Below are positions 38,865 through 49,875 of a DNA stretch of 64,000 nucleotides, piece by piece. The DNA lies in assembly GCF_000234665.1 (NCBI RefSeq), contig NC_018326.1, positions 310,001-374,000 on the forward strand, written 5' to 3'. Within the stretch, counting starts at the first letter, position 1. Every line of letters begins with the position of its first letter. The stretch comes from Leishmania mexicana MHOM/GT/2001/U1103 (taxonomy: Eukaryota > Euglenozoa > Kinetoplastea > Trypanosomatida > Trypanosomatidae). The notes under the pieces were generated by a model, which saw only the letters and a list, made by a program, of their open reading frames with translations, made no database searches and was not told where the DNA came from. The position numbers and the translations under genes are program-made.

Positions 38865-41642
38865 ATGAGCGACAGCGCTGACGAGTTTACTGGTGGGTCG
38901 CAGCCGCCACTCTCTGACCAGGGCGATATGGAGGGACAGGAAGTGCCAGAGGCCATGGCAGCGCCGCCTGCTCAGACCGACCTAGACAGTGCAGAGCATG
39001 ACTCCGCTGTAGGGCACACAGTCGCTCCTCCGCGGGCCGCTCATCGAGAGGACAGCGTGGCCTACTACGCCCAACTGCACACGGCTGAAGTGGACCTCGC
39101 CGTCAACGTCGCGCACGATGTGCGTGTGCGTCCGGCATCCTCCTCTCTCCGCCTCCACAACGGCGACGACGACGACGAATCGCCCGAGTACGAGGAAATA
39201 TCAACAGAGGGGGGTGAAAATGGCAGCGTCGCCGGCGCTGATAGCGGCAGTCCGTTGAGGGCTGTGCGTGTACCAGAGCATCGCAACTCTGCGACCACCG
39301 CAGCGGCAACCCGCCAACCAACTCAAGGCACACAGGTAGACGCTGACGTGGACGTGGCAGAGCAGCATCAGCAATGCGGTGGCGACCATGGCGGTGCTAG
39401 TGCTCCTGTTGCCCCTGGCTCAAGCGAGAGTCAAAGAACCGCCGATAATCCCTTGGCTGCCCCGCACGTAGCCAAGCACCAGCCGGCGGCTCCGCCGCCT
39501 TGGAGCCTTCTTCCTCAAGCGCCGTATGGAACGGTTGAGGTGACCGTGACCCTGCTTCCGATGAGGGCCGTCACCCGGCTTACCGTACCCGTGCGCTGCC
39601 CTAGCGTGTACCGTCCAACGGACGCAGAGGCAGCGGCTGCAGCTGCTTCGGGGCTGAACGGCGGCGCAGGAGACGGCGCAGGGCCGCACTGGATTCTTGT
39701 TGTGAAAGATCTCTTCGAAGGCATCGCCGATCATCTCCTTGTCCACCCGCAGTCCATTCGGCTCTTCCACCAACACAAACGCCTGCGCTTCATGGGAACA
39801 CTCTTCTTGGACTGCGATGTCACAAGTGCCATGGCGGGCCGCAGCGGCGCAGACGACGATGGCGGTGCCGCGAAAGGCAATCTCAACGATCGTGCTGAGC
39901 CCATCTGGATCTCTGCCACCTTCCCAGCGGCCGAGGATGTGCACCGCGCCGGTGCTCATGGCACGGCGCTCGCGCGTGACGATACCAATGGCGAGAATGA
40001 AGAAGCGCAGGCGTCGCTTACGGCTGTGCCGGAGCATCTCTGCAAACTCGGCCCCGACGATCATGTCGCGCGGTGCATCCGCATCCGGCCGCACAAGTTA
40101 GAAGTCCCACCCCACGTCCTCGTCGAAGGACGCAGACAGGGGTACAGCTACGACGAAGTGATCCAACGTATGCAAGCCATTCAAGACGTTCAGCAGCTGC
40201 CGGCGTCACACGGGGGAAGCGGTGGCGACGGTGCAGGTGATGGGGTATCCGCGGTGCGGCCGAATTTTGCCATTGTCGCCATCCTTCAAGACGGCCCCGT
40301 GGCTCCAGGGAAGGCGTATCTCGGCGGGTACCGTGACAAGCGTCACCCGGAGAATGTGCGGCTGCACGCCGCGACGCAGCTTTACCATCGCGACCTCGAC
40401 TACTCCCCCTTCGCTGCGACAAAGGGCTCGTCGATTAATCGGTGCACTCGCCAGACGCAGACCCTTGGCATCTCGCGCAGCTGTCAGACACACCGGGAGG
40501 CGTGTGTTCAGACGCCGCGCATTGACCTGCTCCTGGATGCGGCGCACGACTTTATCGTCGTGGCGCGGCCGTACTTCACCGCGGCTGAGCTCCAGGCGTT
40601 GCGAGTGGAGATGGCGATTATCATTCAGAAGATGTACCGTCAGTGGAAAGCTCGACGCATCCGCGCTGAGCTCGAGGCGGCTGAGGCAGCACGTCAGCAC
40701 CGCGCCGGGGTGCGCCAGAGTCGGGAGGAGGCACTGCAGATGGCCGTGGAGGACGCCGCAAAGCTGCGCCGCGACGACCCGCGCAGCGCCGCCGACTTTG
40801 AGCGCTTGAAGCAGGACATTCTTAACTGGCGCGCCGACGAGGCGGCGCGCATCCAGCGCGACCCGTCGCTGTCGCCGGCTGAGGTCAGGGCGGCGTTGCT
40901 GGCGCTCACAGAGACGGAGCTGCAGCTCCTGCAGCAGCTCGACCAGCGTCGTCGCGAAGTCGGAAAGACGCAGCAGGAAAGGCACTTTGTGCAAACACTG
41001 AACCGCATGGCCGCCCCCAAGCAATGGGGCACCGTGCACGTGCGCACCCCCGAAACAGAACGTGCTGCCGAGCTGCGCGACTTGTACGAGCGGCTCTGTC
41101 TCACCTCTAGCGGCTCTGTTGCAGTGGTAAAGGCCTCTGCATCGCTGTCGATCAAAGCACCAGCCGGCTTTGGCTCCTCGTCGGTGGGGCCGATGGCAGG
41201 GAACATTGTGCGCAACCCGGCATTCGCCTCACCGTCGCCATGGGCAAACACGGCAGCTGTCGGGTCTGCACTGGCTGCAACACCGACGATGGACAGTGCC
41301 GTTGCTGGCCTGCCGTCGGCAACAGCAGCCCGGCTAGATATCCTCTTGCGCGTCAAGTGGACGGTGCGGGAGTTCAGCGCCAGCTCGCTGCTCACGCAGG
41401 AGCTGTGCGAGCTCGTCGATCGTGAGGCGGACCTGCTGCACCGTGGTCGCAAGGAGGCGTCCCTGGCGAGTCTGCGGCAGCGCATCCAGTTCCTGTTTGC
41501 GCAGTTCATAGAGGACCCGCAGTACAACCCCATTGCAAAGGAATTCGCCCAGACAGCGCGCGACCGCGTGCGCGTCAAGGCGGCTGAGCTGACGCAAGAA
41601 AAGGCGAAGTCCCGGAAAGGGCAGACGACGGCATCCGTCTAG
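38865..41642 (+). CDS. IQUB: IQ and ubiquitin-like domain protein (IQUB-like), axonemal radial-spoke candidate
   Basis: A 925-residue protein in the order expected of IQUB: an acidic disordered N-terminus, a ubiquitin-like region (about 221-330, starting YGTVEVTVTLLP), the segment KAYLGGYRDKRHPENVRLHA that matches the family's 'FLGG(F/Y)R' block, a Thr/Gln/Cys-rich 'TQT' stretch, PYFTAAELQALRVE, and an IQ motif IQKMYRQWKARR (587-598) that would bind calmodulin or a light chain. A long Arg/Glu/Ala-rich helical C-terminal half follows. IQUB belongs to radial spoke 1 of motile cilia, so a flagellar role is likely. The ubiquitin-like region is interrupted by an Ala/Gly-rich insertion. The start is the ATG at 38865. 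Confidence 0.78.
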   Translation: MSDSADEFTGGSQPPLSDQGDMEGQEVPEAMAAPPAQTDLDSAEHDSAVGHTVAPPRAAHREDSVAYYAQLHTAEVDLAVNVAHDVRVRPASSSLRLHNGDDDDESPEYEEISTEGGENGSVAGADSGSPLRAVRVPEHRNSATTAAATRQPTQGTQVDADVDVAEQHQQCGGDHGGASAPVAPGSSESQRTADNPLAAPHVAKHQPAAPPPWSLLPQAPYGTVEVTVTLLPMRAVTRLTVPVRCPSVYRPTDAEAAAAAASGLNGGAGDGAGPHWILVVKDLFEGIADHLLVHPQSIRLFHQHKRLRFMGTLFLDCDVTSAMAGRSGADDDGGAAKGNLNDRAEPIWISATFPAAEDVHRAGAHGTALARDDTNGENEEAQASLTAVPEHLCKLGPDDHVARCIRIRPHKLEVPPHVLVEGRRQGYSYDEVIQRMQAIQDVQQLPASHGGSGGDGAGDGVSAVRPNFAIVAILQDGPVAPGKAYLGGYRDKRHPENVRLHAATQLYHRDLDYSPFAATKGSSINRCTRQTQTLGISRSCQTHREACVQTPRIDLLLDAAHDFIVVARPYFTAAELQALRVEMAIIIQKMYRQWKARRIRAELEAAEAARQHRAGVRQSREEALQMAVEDAAKLRRDDPRSAADFERLKQDILNWRADEAARIQRDPSLSPAEVRAALLALTETELQLLQQLDQRRREVGKTQQERHFVQTLNRMAAPKQWGTVHVRTPETERAAELRDLYERLCLTSSGSVAVVKASASLSIKAPAGFGSSSVGPMAGNIVRNPAFASPSPWANTAAVGSALAATPTMDSAVAGLPSATAARLDILLRVKWTVREFSASSLLTQELCELVDREADLLHRGRKEASLASLRQRIQFLFAQFIEDPQYNPIAKEFAQTARDRVRVKAAELTQEKAKSRKGQTTASV

Positions 41643-43409
41643 CGAATTAGCAGCACACCAAGGAAGAAAAAGGCCAGCAGCGCATGTAGAAGTCAGGGTG
41701 TCGCAGCACGAGGAGCGGGTATGCACGTCTCTCCCCTCCCTGGCGTCGTCACTTCGCCGGTTTGCATCACCAGCGATGTTTCATCCAAGGCATCGGAGGA
41801 GAGAGGCAGGTGTCCGCACACGTTCTCCTTTCCCGCATGCGTGCGCGTGTTTCTGCAGTAGCGTGTGATGCTGTTCGTCCCTCTTCATTGTGCGTGTCGC
41901 CTGTGAGTCGTTTGCGGCCCCACCATGTATAAAACAGTGGAACAAGGGAGCGCAGGGAAAGCGAAGACTCGAGTGAGGGGGGAGGGAGGTGGGTATTGTG
42001 GGTGCCAGCTGAGCTGTGGTCTCTGTTGTGTGCGGCGTCTCGTGTGCCCACTCCGCCCTGCCCTCTTGGCATCCCTTTTTTCTTCGCCCTTTAACCCCCC
42101 ATCATCATCATAGCGTTCGTGATGCGAGGTCAGTACTGCCGCCGCTATGTTTGCCTCCTCCTCCTCCTCCCTGCCTCTCTCTGGTGGCTTGGCCGCTTTA
42201 GGAATCTGTATCTATTCGACGTTGTCTTGTGCGGTTTGATGCTAGAGACGTGCTCGTCGCTGTGGTGAGTGAGGCGGGTGGGTGAGTCACGTCATCGCCC
42301 CGTTTTCTCTCTCTTTCCCCCGTCCCTCCTCACCCCCTCCCCCGTCTCTCGTGCGTCGTTGCACACATGATGTGGTGACTATGTAAACAAGCCTCTCACC
42401 AACGCAGACGAAACGGACATCAGCCGATGGACACGCAAGGAGGGGGAGGGGAGTCTGCATGTGCGCACGTGTGCGTGTTTTCTGTTTCCGTGTGCGCCAT
42501 GTACATTCTTGCGCTTCTCTTTTCGTTTTACTCCCCCCACCACACGCACACCCTCATGCCTTTTGCGCGGGTGTGTCTCCCTCCCCCCGCATGCGCTTTC
42601 TCCCTCCTGCCCGTCCACTGCGCGAGCCGTTTGTGAGGTGAAACCGGCATACGCAGATGCAGCCGCGCAGCCGCGATGGGGGGTGGTGGTGGTTGCGAAG
42701 ACGCTAGTGTGTCGGTTAGTGTGGATGTGTGCGTGACGCTCGGCCCTTCTTGTTCTCTCCGCCCTCGCACGCTGTGACGCCCGCAACGAGCCACGCTGGA
42801 GTGAAGTAGCGAAACAACGGAAAGACATGCACAGGAGGATTGAGCGCGTGCTCGATACAGTCACGGGCGAACGGGGATGCAATCCGTACAATGCGAATCG
42901 AAGAGCGAGCGGGGCACCCCTTATAGGGCACCGATGATGGTCGCATTGCCCCGCCCTCCGCCCCCCTCCCTCCCTTCTCGCTCTTCGCATTTTGGCCACG
43001 GCTCAGCTTCCATTCACTCGCGGTGGTTGCGGTCTGTGTCCTTCACGTCCCTCTGAACGACTCGACTCGCTCGCTTTGTTTTCCTTGTCCTCGTGTTTTG
43101 GTGTGCGCCTCTCGCTAGCCCGCATTGCTCCCGCCCACGTAATCCTCGTTGATGCACAACACCTTCGCGGTACGACTTCGCCTGCTCTGCGTCAACCACT
43201 CTGCGTTGCACGTGCACACCGCACCACCACGCCCTATTTGCGCGCCACTGACCAGCGTGGGAGCACAGCAGCTGCCGCTACTGCAAGCGTTCTCTGCGAC
43301 ACAACGCAAGCAAAACGTCCTTAGAGGACAACACGGAGCGCTACCACACGCCACGCGCCACACGCACCGGCCATTGCGTTTACCCAGTTTACGTCTCACT
43401 GTTACCAAG
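41643..43409. other. Intergenic between IQUB-like and PRP18 genes
   Basis: About 1.8 kb, no supported gene. Pyrimidine-rich tracts (42085-42180, 42300-42350, 42958-42980) are frequent. The frame open from 43149 leads into PRP18, but its first 87 codons translate as spacer. Confidence 0.5.
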
Positions 43410-45077
43410 ATGAGCTTCGACGGACTGCAAGGGCTGCTTAAGAAGAAGAAACAGGAGCAGCGGCAAGGAGCCTCAGATGGACCGGCTGCAGCGGCGGCGG
43501 CAGGTGCTAACGCCTCGGCACACACGCAAGCCCTCTCTGGCAGCGTAACAACGGCCCACAAGAGCGCCGCACCCACTACCACAACACATGCAGTTTCTAG
43601 CGGCGGCGGCGGCAGCAGCAGCAGCAGCAATGGTGGATCTGCCAGCACCACCTATGATCCGTATGCAGCCGCTCTGCAGAGTGTGCAAGTCTTGCAGCAG
43701 CAACAGCAGCAAGAGCAGCAAGAAGAGCTCAGCAGCAGCACGGCAGGGCAGAAGCGCCCCCGGGAGGATATGGTGCAGGCATCGAAGCTGGTCGGAGCTG
43801 TGCACATCTCTAATGGCTCCTCCGCTGCTGAAGCGAGTGACGAGCTCAATGTAAGGTCCGGTGCGTCAGCCAGCACACCACCGACTGCCTCGCTCAACAC
43901 GCCTGCAGTGCTGTCGATGAAGAGTGACGACGACGTTTTGGCGCAGCGTGAGATGGGCGTTGCAGTGCTTCAGATGTGCCTCACTAAGCTGGAACACTAC
44001 TGGACCGCGGAGCGAGCGTCAAGCAAGGCTCTGGCGTCTACTGGCCATTCGGTCACGGTCACTGCTCCAGTGCCAGCTGTGTCGCAGCCGCAGCACCAGT
44101 CGTCGTCCGCTGGCGCTCTCCTCAGACTGAGTGACGCACTGACCGCGTCGCCGTCTCCCCTTTCTATTCCGCGCGCACTGCGCGACTACCTCTTGGCTCA
44201 GTTTGTGGCACCGAATCCTGCCGCCCCGCGTGCGACGGGGCTGCCTGAGATGACGGTGCTGGATCGCGAGTTTGAACTTCTTGCCCAGCTCAAGGCGGAG
44301 ATGGAGGCAGAGCCGCAGAACGAGGCGGTGGACAGCGCGAGTACCGCCGATACCATAGTGCACGAGGTGCCGGAAGAGCAGCGTCAACTCGCCGAGCTCC
44401 TGCGTGCGCTGTGGTACCTCGTCGCGCTGCTCTGGCAGCACACCCTCGATCCGCACCAGCGCAGTGGTCGGTGCTGTGCAGCGTCGACCGCCATGCCGCG
44501 AGAAGGGCCGCTTGCACCAGCGCAGCAGGGCTGGTCACCCGCCGTCTACCTTGGCCTTCAAAACGCGCTGCCGGCTGATGTGCGACTTCTGCAGGGCCGC
44601 GCCATTGCCGAAGAAGTGGACCGGTGGCGAGCGCTGGCCCGTACCCGGCAGAACGCGCTGGAGCTGCTTTCCTACGTCTGCAGCGACTACGACACCTCTG
44701 CTGCGGCGTCGTCGCCATCGACCACGGCCGTAGACTTTATTATTCCGTCCGACCTTCGCAAGAATCTGCACACCATGGTGGTGCGCCACCTGCAGCAGGA
44801 GCGTAGCTTCATGGCGGTGCGACAGGACTACGTGGACATCACAATGGGCACAGCAAACTGGAAGCTTGGGCTATTCTCTGGTGGCGAGGTGCACATGCGC
44901 CGGTCGATGGAGCGGGTGGAGCGCAACCGGATCGCGCACCTGCTGAACAACGAACACGCGACGCAACTGCTGCAGGCGGTGCGAGAGCTGACCATATTTG
45001 TGGAGCACCACGCTCCTGCGAAGGCCTCTCCCTTCTTTTGCCCAGCGTGCGCCACCCCCACCATGGCCGCGTCGTGA
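43410..45077 (+). CDS. PRP18: Pre-mRNA splicing factor PRP18
   Basis: Prp18 acts in the second transesterification step of splicing. In trypanosomatids that includes trans-splicing of the spliced leader. The 555-residue protein starts MSFDGLQGLLKKKKQEQ, a short basic N-terminal helix like that of other Prp18 proteins. A poorly ordered region with a poly-Gln/Glu stretch (near residues 95-108, encoded by CAG-rich DNA at 43690-43735) follows. The last ~250 residues hold the helical Prp18 domain. Its signature is near the C-terminus: DYVDITMGTANWKLGLF (473-489), then RIAHLLNNEHATQLLQAV and RELTIFVEHH, matching the family's 'IGNAPWPIG...HVLND...YIQ.IKRL' region. The C-terminal CPAC pair is extra. 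The ATG at 43410 is chosen by the N-terminal match. Confidence 0.82.
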   Translation: MSFDGLQGLLKKKKQEQRQGASDGPAAAAAAGANASAHTQALSGSVTTAHKSAAPTTTTHAVSSGGGGSSSSSNGGSASTTYDPYAAALQSVQVLQQQQQQEQQEELSSSTAGQKRPREDMVQASKLVGAVHISNGSSAAEASDELNVRSGASASTPPTASLNTPAVLSMKSDDDVLAQREMGVAVLQMCLTKLEHYWTAERASSKALASTGHSVTVTAPVPAVSQPQHQSSSAGALLRLSDALTASPSPLSIPRALRDYLLAQFVAPNPAAPRATGLPEMTVLDREFELLAQLKAEMEAEPQNEAVDSASTADTIVHEVPEEQRQLAELLRALWYLVALLWQHTLDPHQRSGRCCAASTAMPREGPLAPAQQGWSPAVYLGLQNALPADVRLLQGRAIAEEVDRWRALARTRQNALELLSYVCSDYDTSAAASSPSTTAVDFIIPSDLRKNLHTMVVRHLQQERSFMAVRQDYVDITMGTANWKLGLFSGGEVHMRRSMERVERNRIAHLLNNEHATQLLQAVRELTIFVEHHAPAKASPFFCPACATPTMAAS

Positions 45078-47286
45078 TCAAGGCGCAGGAGGCCGGGAGG
45101 CAGAAGGGTCTCGGCTGCCGCGTCGACCGCGCGCCTGTGTAAGCCTGGGTCTGTGTAACAGAAGCCACACACGCGAACAAGTGAAGTAGCGTCAGCACAG
45201 GAGAGGGAGGCAACGAGGCAGCCACCTCGAAGACCTGGCCGCCTTGACTGCGCAGGCTACACGTGTGCGCATAGACACGCATGCCGGAATAGGGAGCCTG
45301 TTCTCCATGTCATCACGGTGGCGGACAGCGAGGATCTCTTCATGCTTTTTTTTCTTCCTTTCATGCATAGCAGCTGGCGCGCCAGCTCACTTTGAAGGCA
45401 ACCGGCTTGTCATAAGGTCACGTGCGTGTCTGACCGGGCTCTGGTCCAACGTAGGATTCGATGGTTCTCGAGTTCACGTGTGACTTCCCCCACTCCATCC
45501 CCTCGCCCCACTCTTCTTGCCGCCCATCCCGCTCGCCCTCTCCCCTTCCCTTCTTGTGCACGGCGCTCCCCCTCTCTCAGATCACCATCATCACGCCCTC
45601 ATCCCATTCCTTCGGGCGCACGCCCTCTCTGACGATGGCCCACCTCCACCGAATCCCCCTCTGTCTGCCTGCCTACACAGAGGTCTAGACACCTCGATCT
45701 GCGGCCACCCACACCCTCCCCTCCCCCCTCCTCTCCTCTCCTTTTCCCTACCGAATTCTGGTCCCAATTCTGGTGGTGAAAAGGGGCACCGATGACGTGA
45801 AGGGGGGGGGGTGAGGTCAGCGCGATGCATCGCTGCTGATGTCGGTGGTCACGTTGTGGATGGCGCGACGTCAGAGTGACCCCCCGCGAACGGCTTCCTT
45901 CCCGGGGAACACATCAACGCACCAAAACAAATTGTGTAAATGTGCGCGCTCTCGCGCTCTCTCGCTTGGGGCGCTTGCCAACGCCTTCGCTGCCTGGCTT
46001 GCCTCGATTTTTTTCTCTGTGTGTGCGTGTGTTCCAGCTTTCTGGCACGCTTGCCGCACGTGGGAGGGAGTGCAGCCGGTGTCTCAGGGGGCTGGACGCA
46101 GGACGACCCCCCCCTCTCTCCCTCCTCCCGCCTGGTCACATGCACAGATACGTGCGTGATTCGCTTCCCTTTTTATATTTTCTATCTTGGCTAAGAGACG
46201 AGCGCAACGGAGCTCAACACGCCTGCGCCAGAATGCGCAGAGGAAGCCAAGCGAAAGCCTACGCTGCGCGTGCTGTGGTTCTTGGCTCCTCTTCCCGCTG
46301 CCTCTCCTCCGTGCCCTTTGCGTTGTCTCGTCTTTCGTAAGCGCACGTGCACACGTCTGTGTCTGTAGAGGATGTCCGGTCGTTAACTTGCATCAGCCAA
46401 CAGCACCGCCGACAGGATGGTGCGGACATGGGCGGTCAAGTGCTGAGGTCGTGGATACGAGCGAACAGCATGGCAGCAGGTCCATTGGAACAAGGAGGGA
46501 AGGGATCGTTGCTGGCGGCGGAATGTCGTTCATTGGCGAGAGCGGTCCTCATGAAAAGTAAAGGGAAGGCCAAGGAGGACGGTGAAGGTCATCGGATGGG
46601 GCGAGGGGGCGGGGGTAACCGGGAGTTTGGCGGGGTTGAGGGTCAGGGAGTGGATCGAATTAGAGGCCACACATACGTGTGTGTGCCCCCATACGATCAT
46701 ACGGGGAAGGACGAGAGAGGGAGAGAGAAAGAGGGTCGTAGAGGGCCCATGCGCGCTTGTCTCGGCGTGTGCGCCGGTGGTGTCACTGGGCACTGGCAAC
46801 GTCCTCGCTCTGGCTCTCTCCTCGTCCGCTGCCTCTCGTTTCCTTTGCCGTCTTCTGATGGGGCGGGCGGATACGAACGCCTTGCCAGTTTTCACTGCTG
46901 CTCTCCATCGAACGGCCACGCCAAGGTGGAAGAGAGGCACGAGCACGCGCTAAGCCGCACGGCTCGCATCGCATCAGGTTCCGGATGTTCTCTGGGGCCC
47001 TGTGGCCGTGCTCTCGCTGTCTTCTCTTCGCGCGTGCGCTTGTGTGCCTCTCCTTCGCTTGCTTCGCGCGGCCACCCCCCCCCCCACTCTCGACGCGTGC
47101 TCTTATCAATGGGTTCTCCTACATGCTTCTTCTCCCCCTGCAACCCCCCACCCCCTCTTCCCTACTGCACGTGTGTGCATCTCACCCCAGTTCACACACT
47201 AGGAGATCTCCAAACAGAGAGGGAGCTCCTGCATTCATCTGCCGGTCGGCCATTGGCAACCGAAGTGCGGGGTATGCGTGCCTGCG
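45078..47286. other. Intergenic upstream of the MICU-like gene
   Basis: About 2.2 kb with a SIDER2-like fragment at 45760-45915 and long CT-rich tracts (45485-45600, 45715-45750, 47080-47165). The open frame 46347-47453 is spacer translation that overlaps the next gene in another frame. No other supported gene. Confidence 0.5.
45760..45915 (+). mobile_element. SIDER2-like fragment
   Basis: The stretch gatgcatcgctgctgatgtc (45823-45842) and the following bases ggtggtcacgttgtggatgg align with gatctatcgccgctgatgtg and gtggccaggtcgtgggcgg in the element at 8180-8707. The alignment continues to gcgaacggcttcc, opposite ggtgaacgcgtttcc. Only the central portion is recognisable, and boundaries are approximate. 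Confidence 0.5.
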
Positions 47287-49875
47287 ATGCCGCGTATTCG
47301 GCGTGCGCTCATCCTCTCCGCCTGCGTGGCAGCCGACGTGAGCGCCGTCCTGTACCTTTCCTTTTCGGACCAGACGTCCGCTGCGCCACCGTCGCGTCTC
47401 CCACTCTATGCCACGGGCCGCTCGGCGTCCGGCTTCCACAGCGACAGCAGTAGCCACAGCGCAGCCGAGGGGGATGCCGTGGACGTTGCCGACAGGCAGG
47501 CGAGAGTGGCTTCTGTGACGGAAGCTCTTTCATCCCTCTACAGGTGTGTGTGTGAGCAGCTAGACATGTCAGCGCGAGCGCTGATGGAAGGGACGGCGAC
47601 GGCAGCGGCGGTAGTAGCCGCAGGCGCACATGCGGTTGCCAACTCCACCGCAGCGGAGCTCTCACATCGTTGGCCGGTTTGCAGGGACGACACCGTTGTC
47701 CAGTGTGCCGGTCGTCATCTTAGTGGCGCCACCGGGGCGGACAAGCATGCTGCCGATTGTTCCACTGACGCGGAAGTGCCGTTATCTGTGTCCACGCAGT
47801 CGGTCCTCAGCGAGAGGACCGCGGTGTTTCGCGCGGCACCGCACAAGCTGAAGGATCGCTTCCTGCACTACGCCAAGCGCGACCCGGCAACAGGGGAGTT
47901 TGTTCTTAGCCTCGAGGGATTTGTACGCTGCATGGTCTTATTGCCTGACGATGGCGACACTGACGCAGGGTGGCGTGGCGCGGGCTCTGTCTCCGCAAGC
48001 GACAGTGGTGCGGTGTCACACAAGGGCCCCTCGACGACTTTCCCTGACACGGCTGAGACCGCTGTCGACACTTTCTGCGCGGAGGCTATCAGCGGCCGAG
48101 GCCAGCCACGGTGTCACTCGTCCTGGCTGCAGCAGCTACCTCCAGCTGTGCAGCAGCGCTGCGTGCAGCTCTTCCACTGGGTCGACCTCAACGGAAACAA
48201 CTTCATCGGGTATGCTGAGTTCGTGGTGCTCTTCACCTTTCTGTCCACCCCGCAGCAAACCCTCCAGCGCGCCTTCAGCGTCTTCGACTTGGAAGGCAAG
48301 AGCCGCCTGAGCGAGTGGGAGTTTTGCCACCTCCTGAACACAATCATGGTGGATCCGGCGGTGCAGGTGCGCTACGCCGGATCCACCGCGAGCGGCGCTG
48401 ATGGCAGTGGAGGGGCCGACGCAGCGGCCTCGCCCTCCTCAGCGTTCCACTCGGCAACACCTCAGGCCACTACCACAGCAAAGGCGTCGCACTTGGCCCC
48501 ATGCGCCCCACCGACCCCCGAGGCAGCCACGGCGGCGGTCGCTTCGGCGCCCCGCCCATCCACTGCGAGACGCGCAGGTACGTCGTGGCGCAGTGAGCAG
48601 GAGTGGCGGAGACACAAGGATTGCCTGAATTTCGAGATTTCATCGGAGCTGATGCAGCCATTGCTCTTTGGTCCTTTGCCACTGCCAGTCGACGCCCTAC
48701 CTGGATCGACGAAGTATGACCCCGAACCCGTTCTCGACGGCGGGTTGTTGCCCTCGCCGCGCGCTGTCTCGCAGCTGCCAGAGGTCAGGCACTCGACCTG
48801 GTGGCGAAAGTGGGGTGACACTTGGCGCAGCCTTCTCAGCAAGGGGTGGACACCCTACCCGTCCTGTGCACCAGCCAGCTGCGACTCTGCGTGCAGCGCC
48901 CTCGCTGTTGCCTCTGCTACTGCGCCGGCCGCCATCACTGCCACTGCGGCTCCATCACACGTGTCTCAGGTACAGTTGGCGGCGGCGGAGGATTCGCTGC
49001 TGCATATGGTCTCGTATCCCACCCTACTGTACCGACTGGACTACCTGCGTTGGCAGCTGCGTGCCATCGAGTTCGGTTTTTGCGACCCGGCCAACACCGG
49101 CGCCATTTCTATGGACGACTGCCGTCGCCTCCTCCGCGGGGACGTCCGAAGGACCGTCAAAGCGGAGCATCCAGGGCTGCAGCAGCGACAGCAACAGGGT
49201 GACGAAACTGCCGTGACGTGGCAATTTTATCAGAAGATATTCGACGTGATGCGAGAGTCCGATAGGATTTTGGCGGCCCTGCGTCTCGCCTTAGACGCCA
49301 TGCCGCCGGTGCCCAAGGAGATGCTGCGAGGTGGTGCCATCCCCGACGAAGCGCTGGAGGCAGCCACACAGGCGATTCCGGCAATGGTGAGGCTGGGCGT
49401 CCTGCGTTACACGTCTAGAGCCGCCGAGGGGGGTGCGGCTGTCGATGTGGCGCCACTGCCAGCCACAGCAGAAGTAGCGGTCTCGCAGGATGATGGTCGC
49501 AATGTCGCCGATCGTAGCCCCTTTAGTCCAGCGGACGCTACGACGGCGGATGCAGCGGGGGACAACCGCGCGGGCGAGGGGCGTGCGGCTGCCCGTTATT
49601 TGAGTGCGTCGCTGGTGCGGCCCACGGCGCTCACGTGGAATCAAGTCGACCGCGTGCTCATGATCCTCGGCACGGTGACGCAGCTGAGCGAGGCTGAGCG
49701 GCGGCTTTTTCGTGTGCTGTTAGACGACGACGGCTCTGACTCACTGTCGCCCGCCGAGTTCGCGCGACTATGTTCGCTGAAGGAGGCGTTTTTTGCCCAG
49801 CAGCTGCCCCGCTTTGACGAGCCGAAGCGAAGTGCCGTCCAGCAGTTTTTCCACTGCATGCAACAGGTCGAGTGA
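47287..49875 (+). CDS. MICU-like EF-hand protein, mitochondrial calcium uptake regulator
   Basis: An 862-residue EF-hand protein with MICU family architecture. MICU proteins sit in the mitochondrial intermembrane space and gate the calcium uniporter. The N-terminus MPRIRRALILSACVAADVSA is basic then hydrophobic, fitting a mitochondrial presequence/anchor. EF-type loops start at D300 (DLNGNNFIGYAE, good), D334 (DLEGKSRLSEWE, degenerate), D600 (DPANTGAISMDD, degenerate) and D813 (DDDGSDSLSPAE, good). The segment FTFLSTPQQTLQRAFSVFDL matches the family's '[21 protein letters not shown]' block. The large Ala/Ser/Pro insertions between loops make it much longer than animal MICU1. The true start is the ATG at 47287, nine bases after a GTG opening. 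Whether it corresponds to MICU1 or MICU2 is not resolved. Confidence 0.78.
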   Translation: MPRIRRALILSACVAADVSAVLYLSFSDQTSAAPPSRLPLYATGRSASGFHSDSSSHSAAEGDAVDVADRQARVASVTEALSSLYRCVCEQLDMSARALMEGTATAAAVVAAGAHAVANSTAAELSHRWPVCRDDTVVQCAGRHLSGATGADKHAADCSTDAEVPLSVSTQSVLSERTAVFRAAPHKLKDRFLHYAKRDPATGEFVLSLEGFVRCMVLLPDDGDTDAGWRGAGSVSASDSGAVSHKGPSTTFPDTAETAVDTFCAEAISGRGQPRCHSSWLQQLPPAVQQRCVQLFHWVDLNGNNFIGYAEFVVLFTFLSTPQQTLQRAFSVFDLEGKSRLSEWEFCHLLNTIMVDPAVQVRYAGSTASGADGSGGADAAASPSSAFHSATPQATTTAKASHLAPCAPPTPEAATAAVASAPRPSTARRAGTSWRSEQEWRRHKDCLNFEISSELMQPLLFGPLPLPVDALPGSTKYDPEPVLDGGLLPSPRAVSQLPEVRHSTWWRKWGDTWRSLLSKGWTPYPSCAPASCDSACSALAVASATAPAAITATAAPSHVSQVQLAAAEDSLLHMVSYPTLLYRLDYLRWQLRAIEFGFCDPANTGAISMDDCRRLLRGDVRRTVKAEHPGLQQRQQQGDETAVTWQFYQKIFDVMRESDRILAALRLALDAMPPVPKEMLRGGAIPDEALEAATQAIPAMVRLGVLRYTSRAAEGGAAVDVAPLPATAEVAVSQDDGRNVADRSPFSPADATTADAAGDNRAGEGRAAARYLSASLVRPTALTWNQVDRVLMILGTVTQLSEAERRLFRVLLDDDGSDSLSPAEFARLCSLKEAFFAQQLPRFDEPKRSAVQQFFHCMQQVE

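Noticed and set aside
46347..47453. 368-codon plus-strand frame overlapping the MICU-like gene
   Set aside because: Its translation is spacer-like, and it overlaps the first codons of a well-supported gene in another frame.
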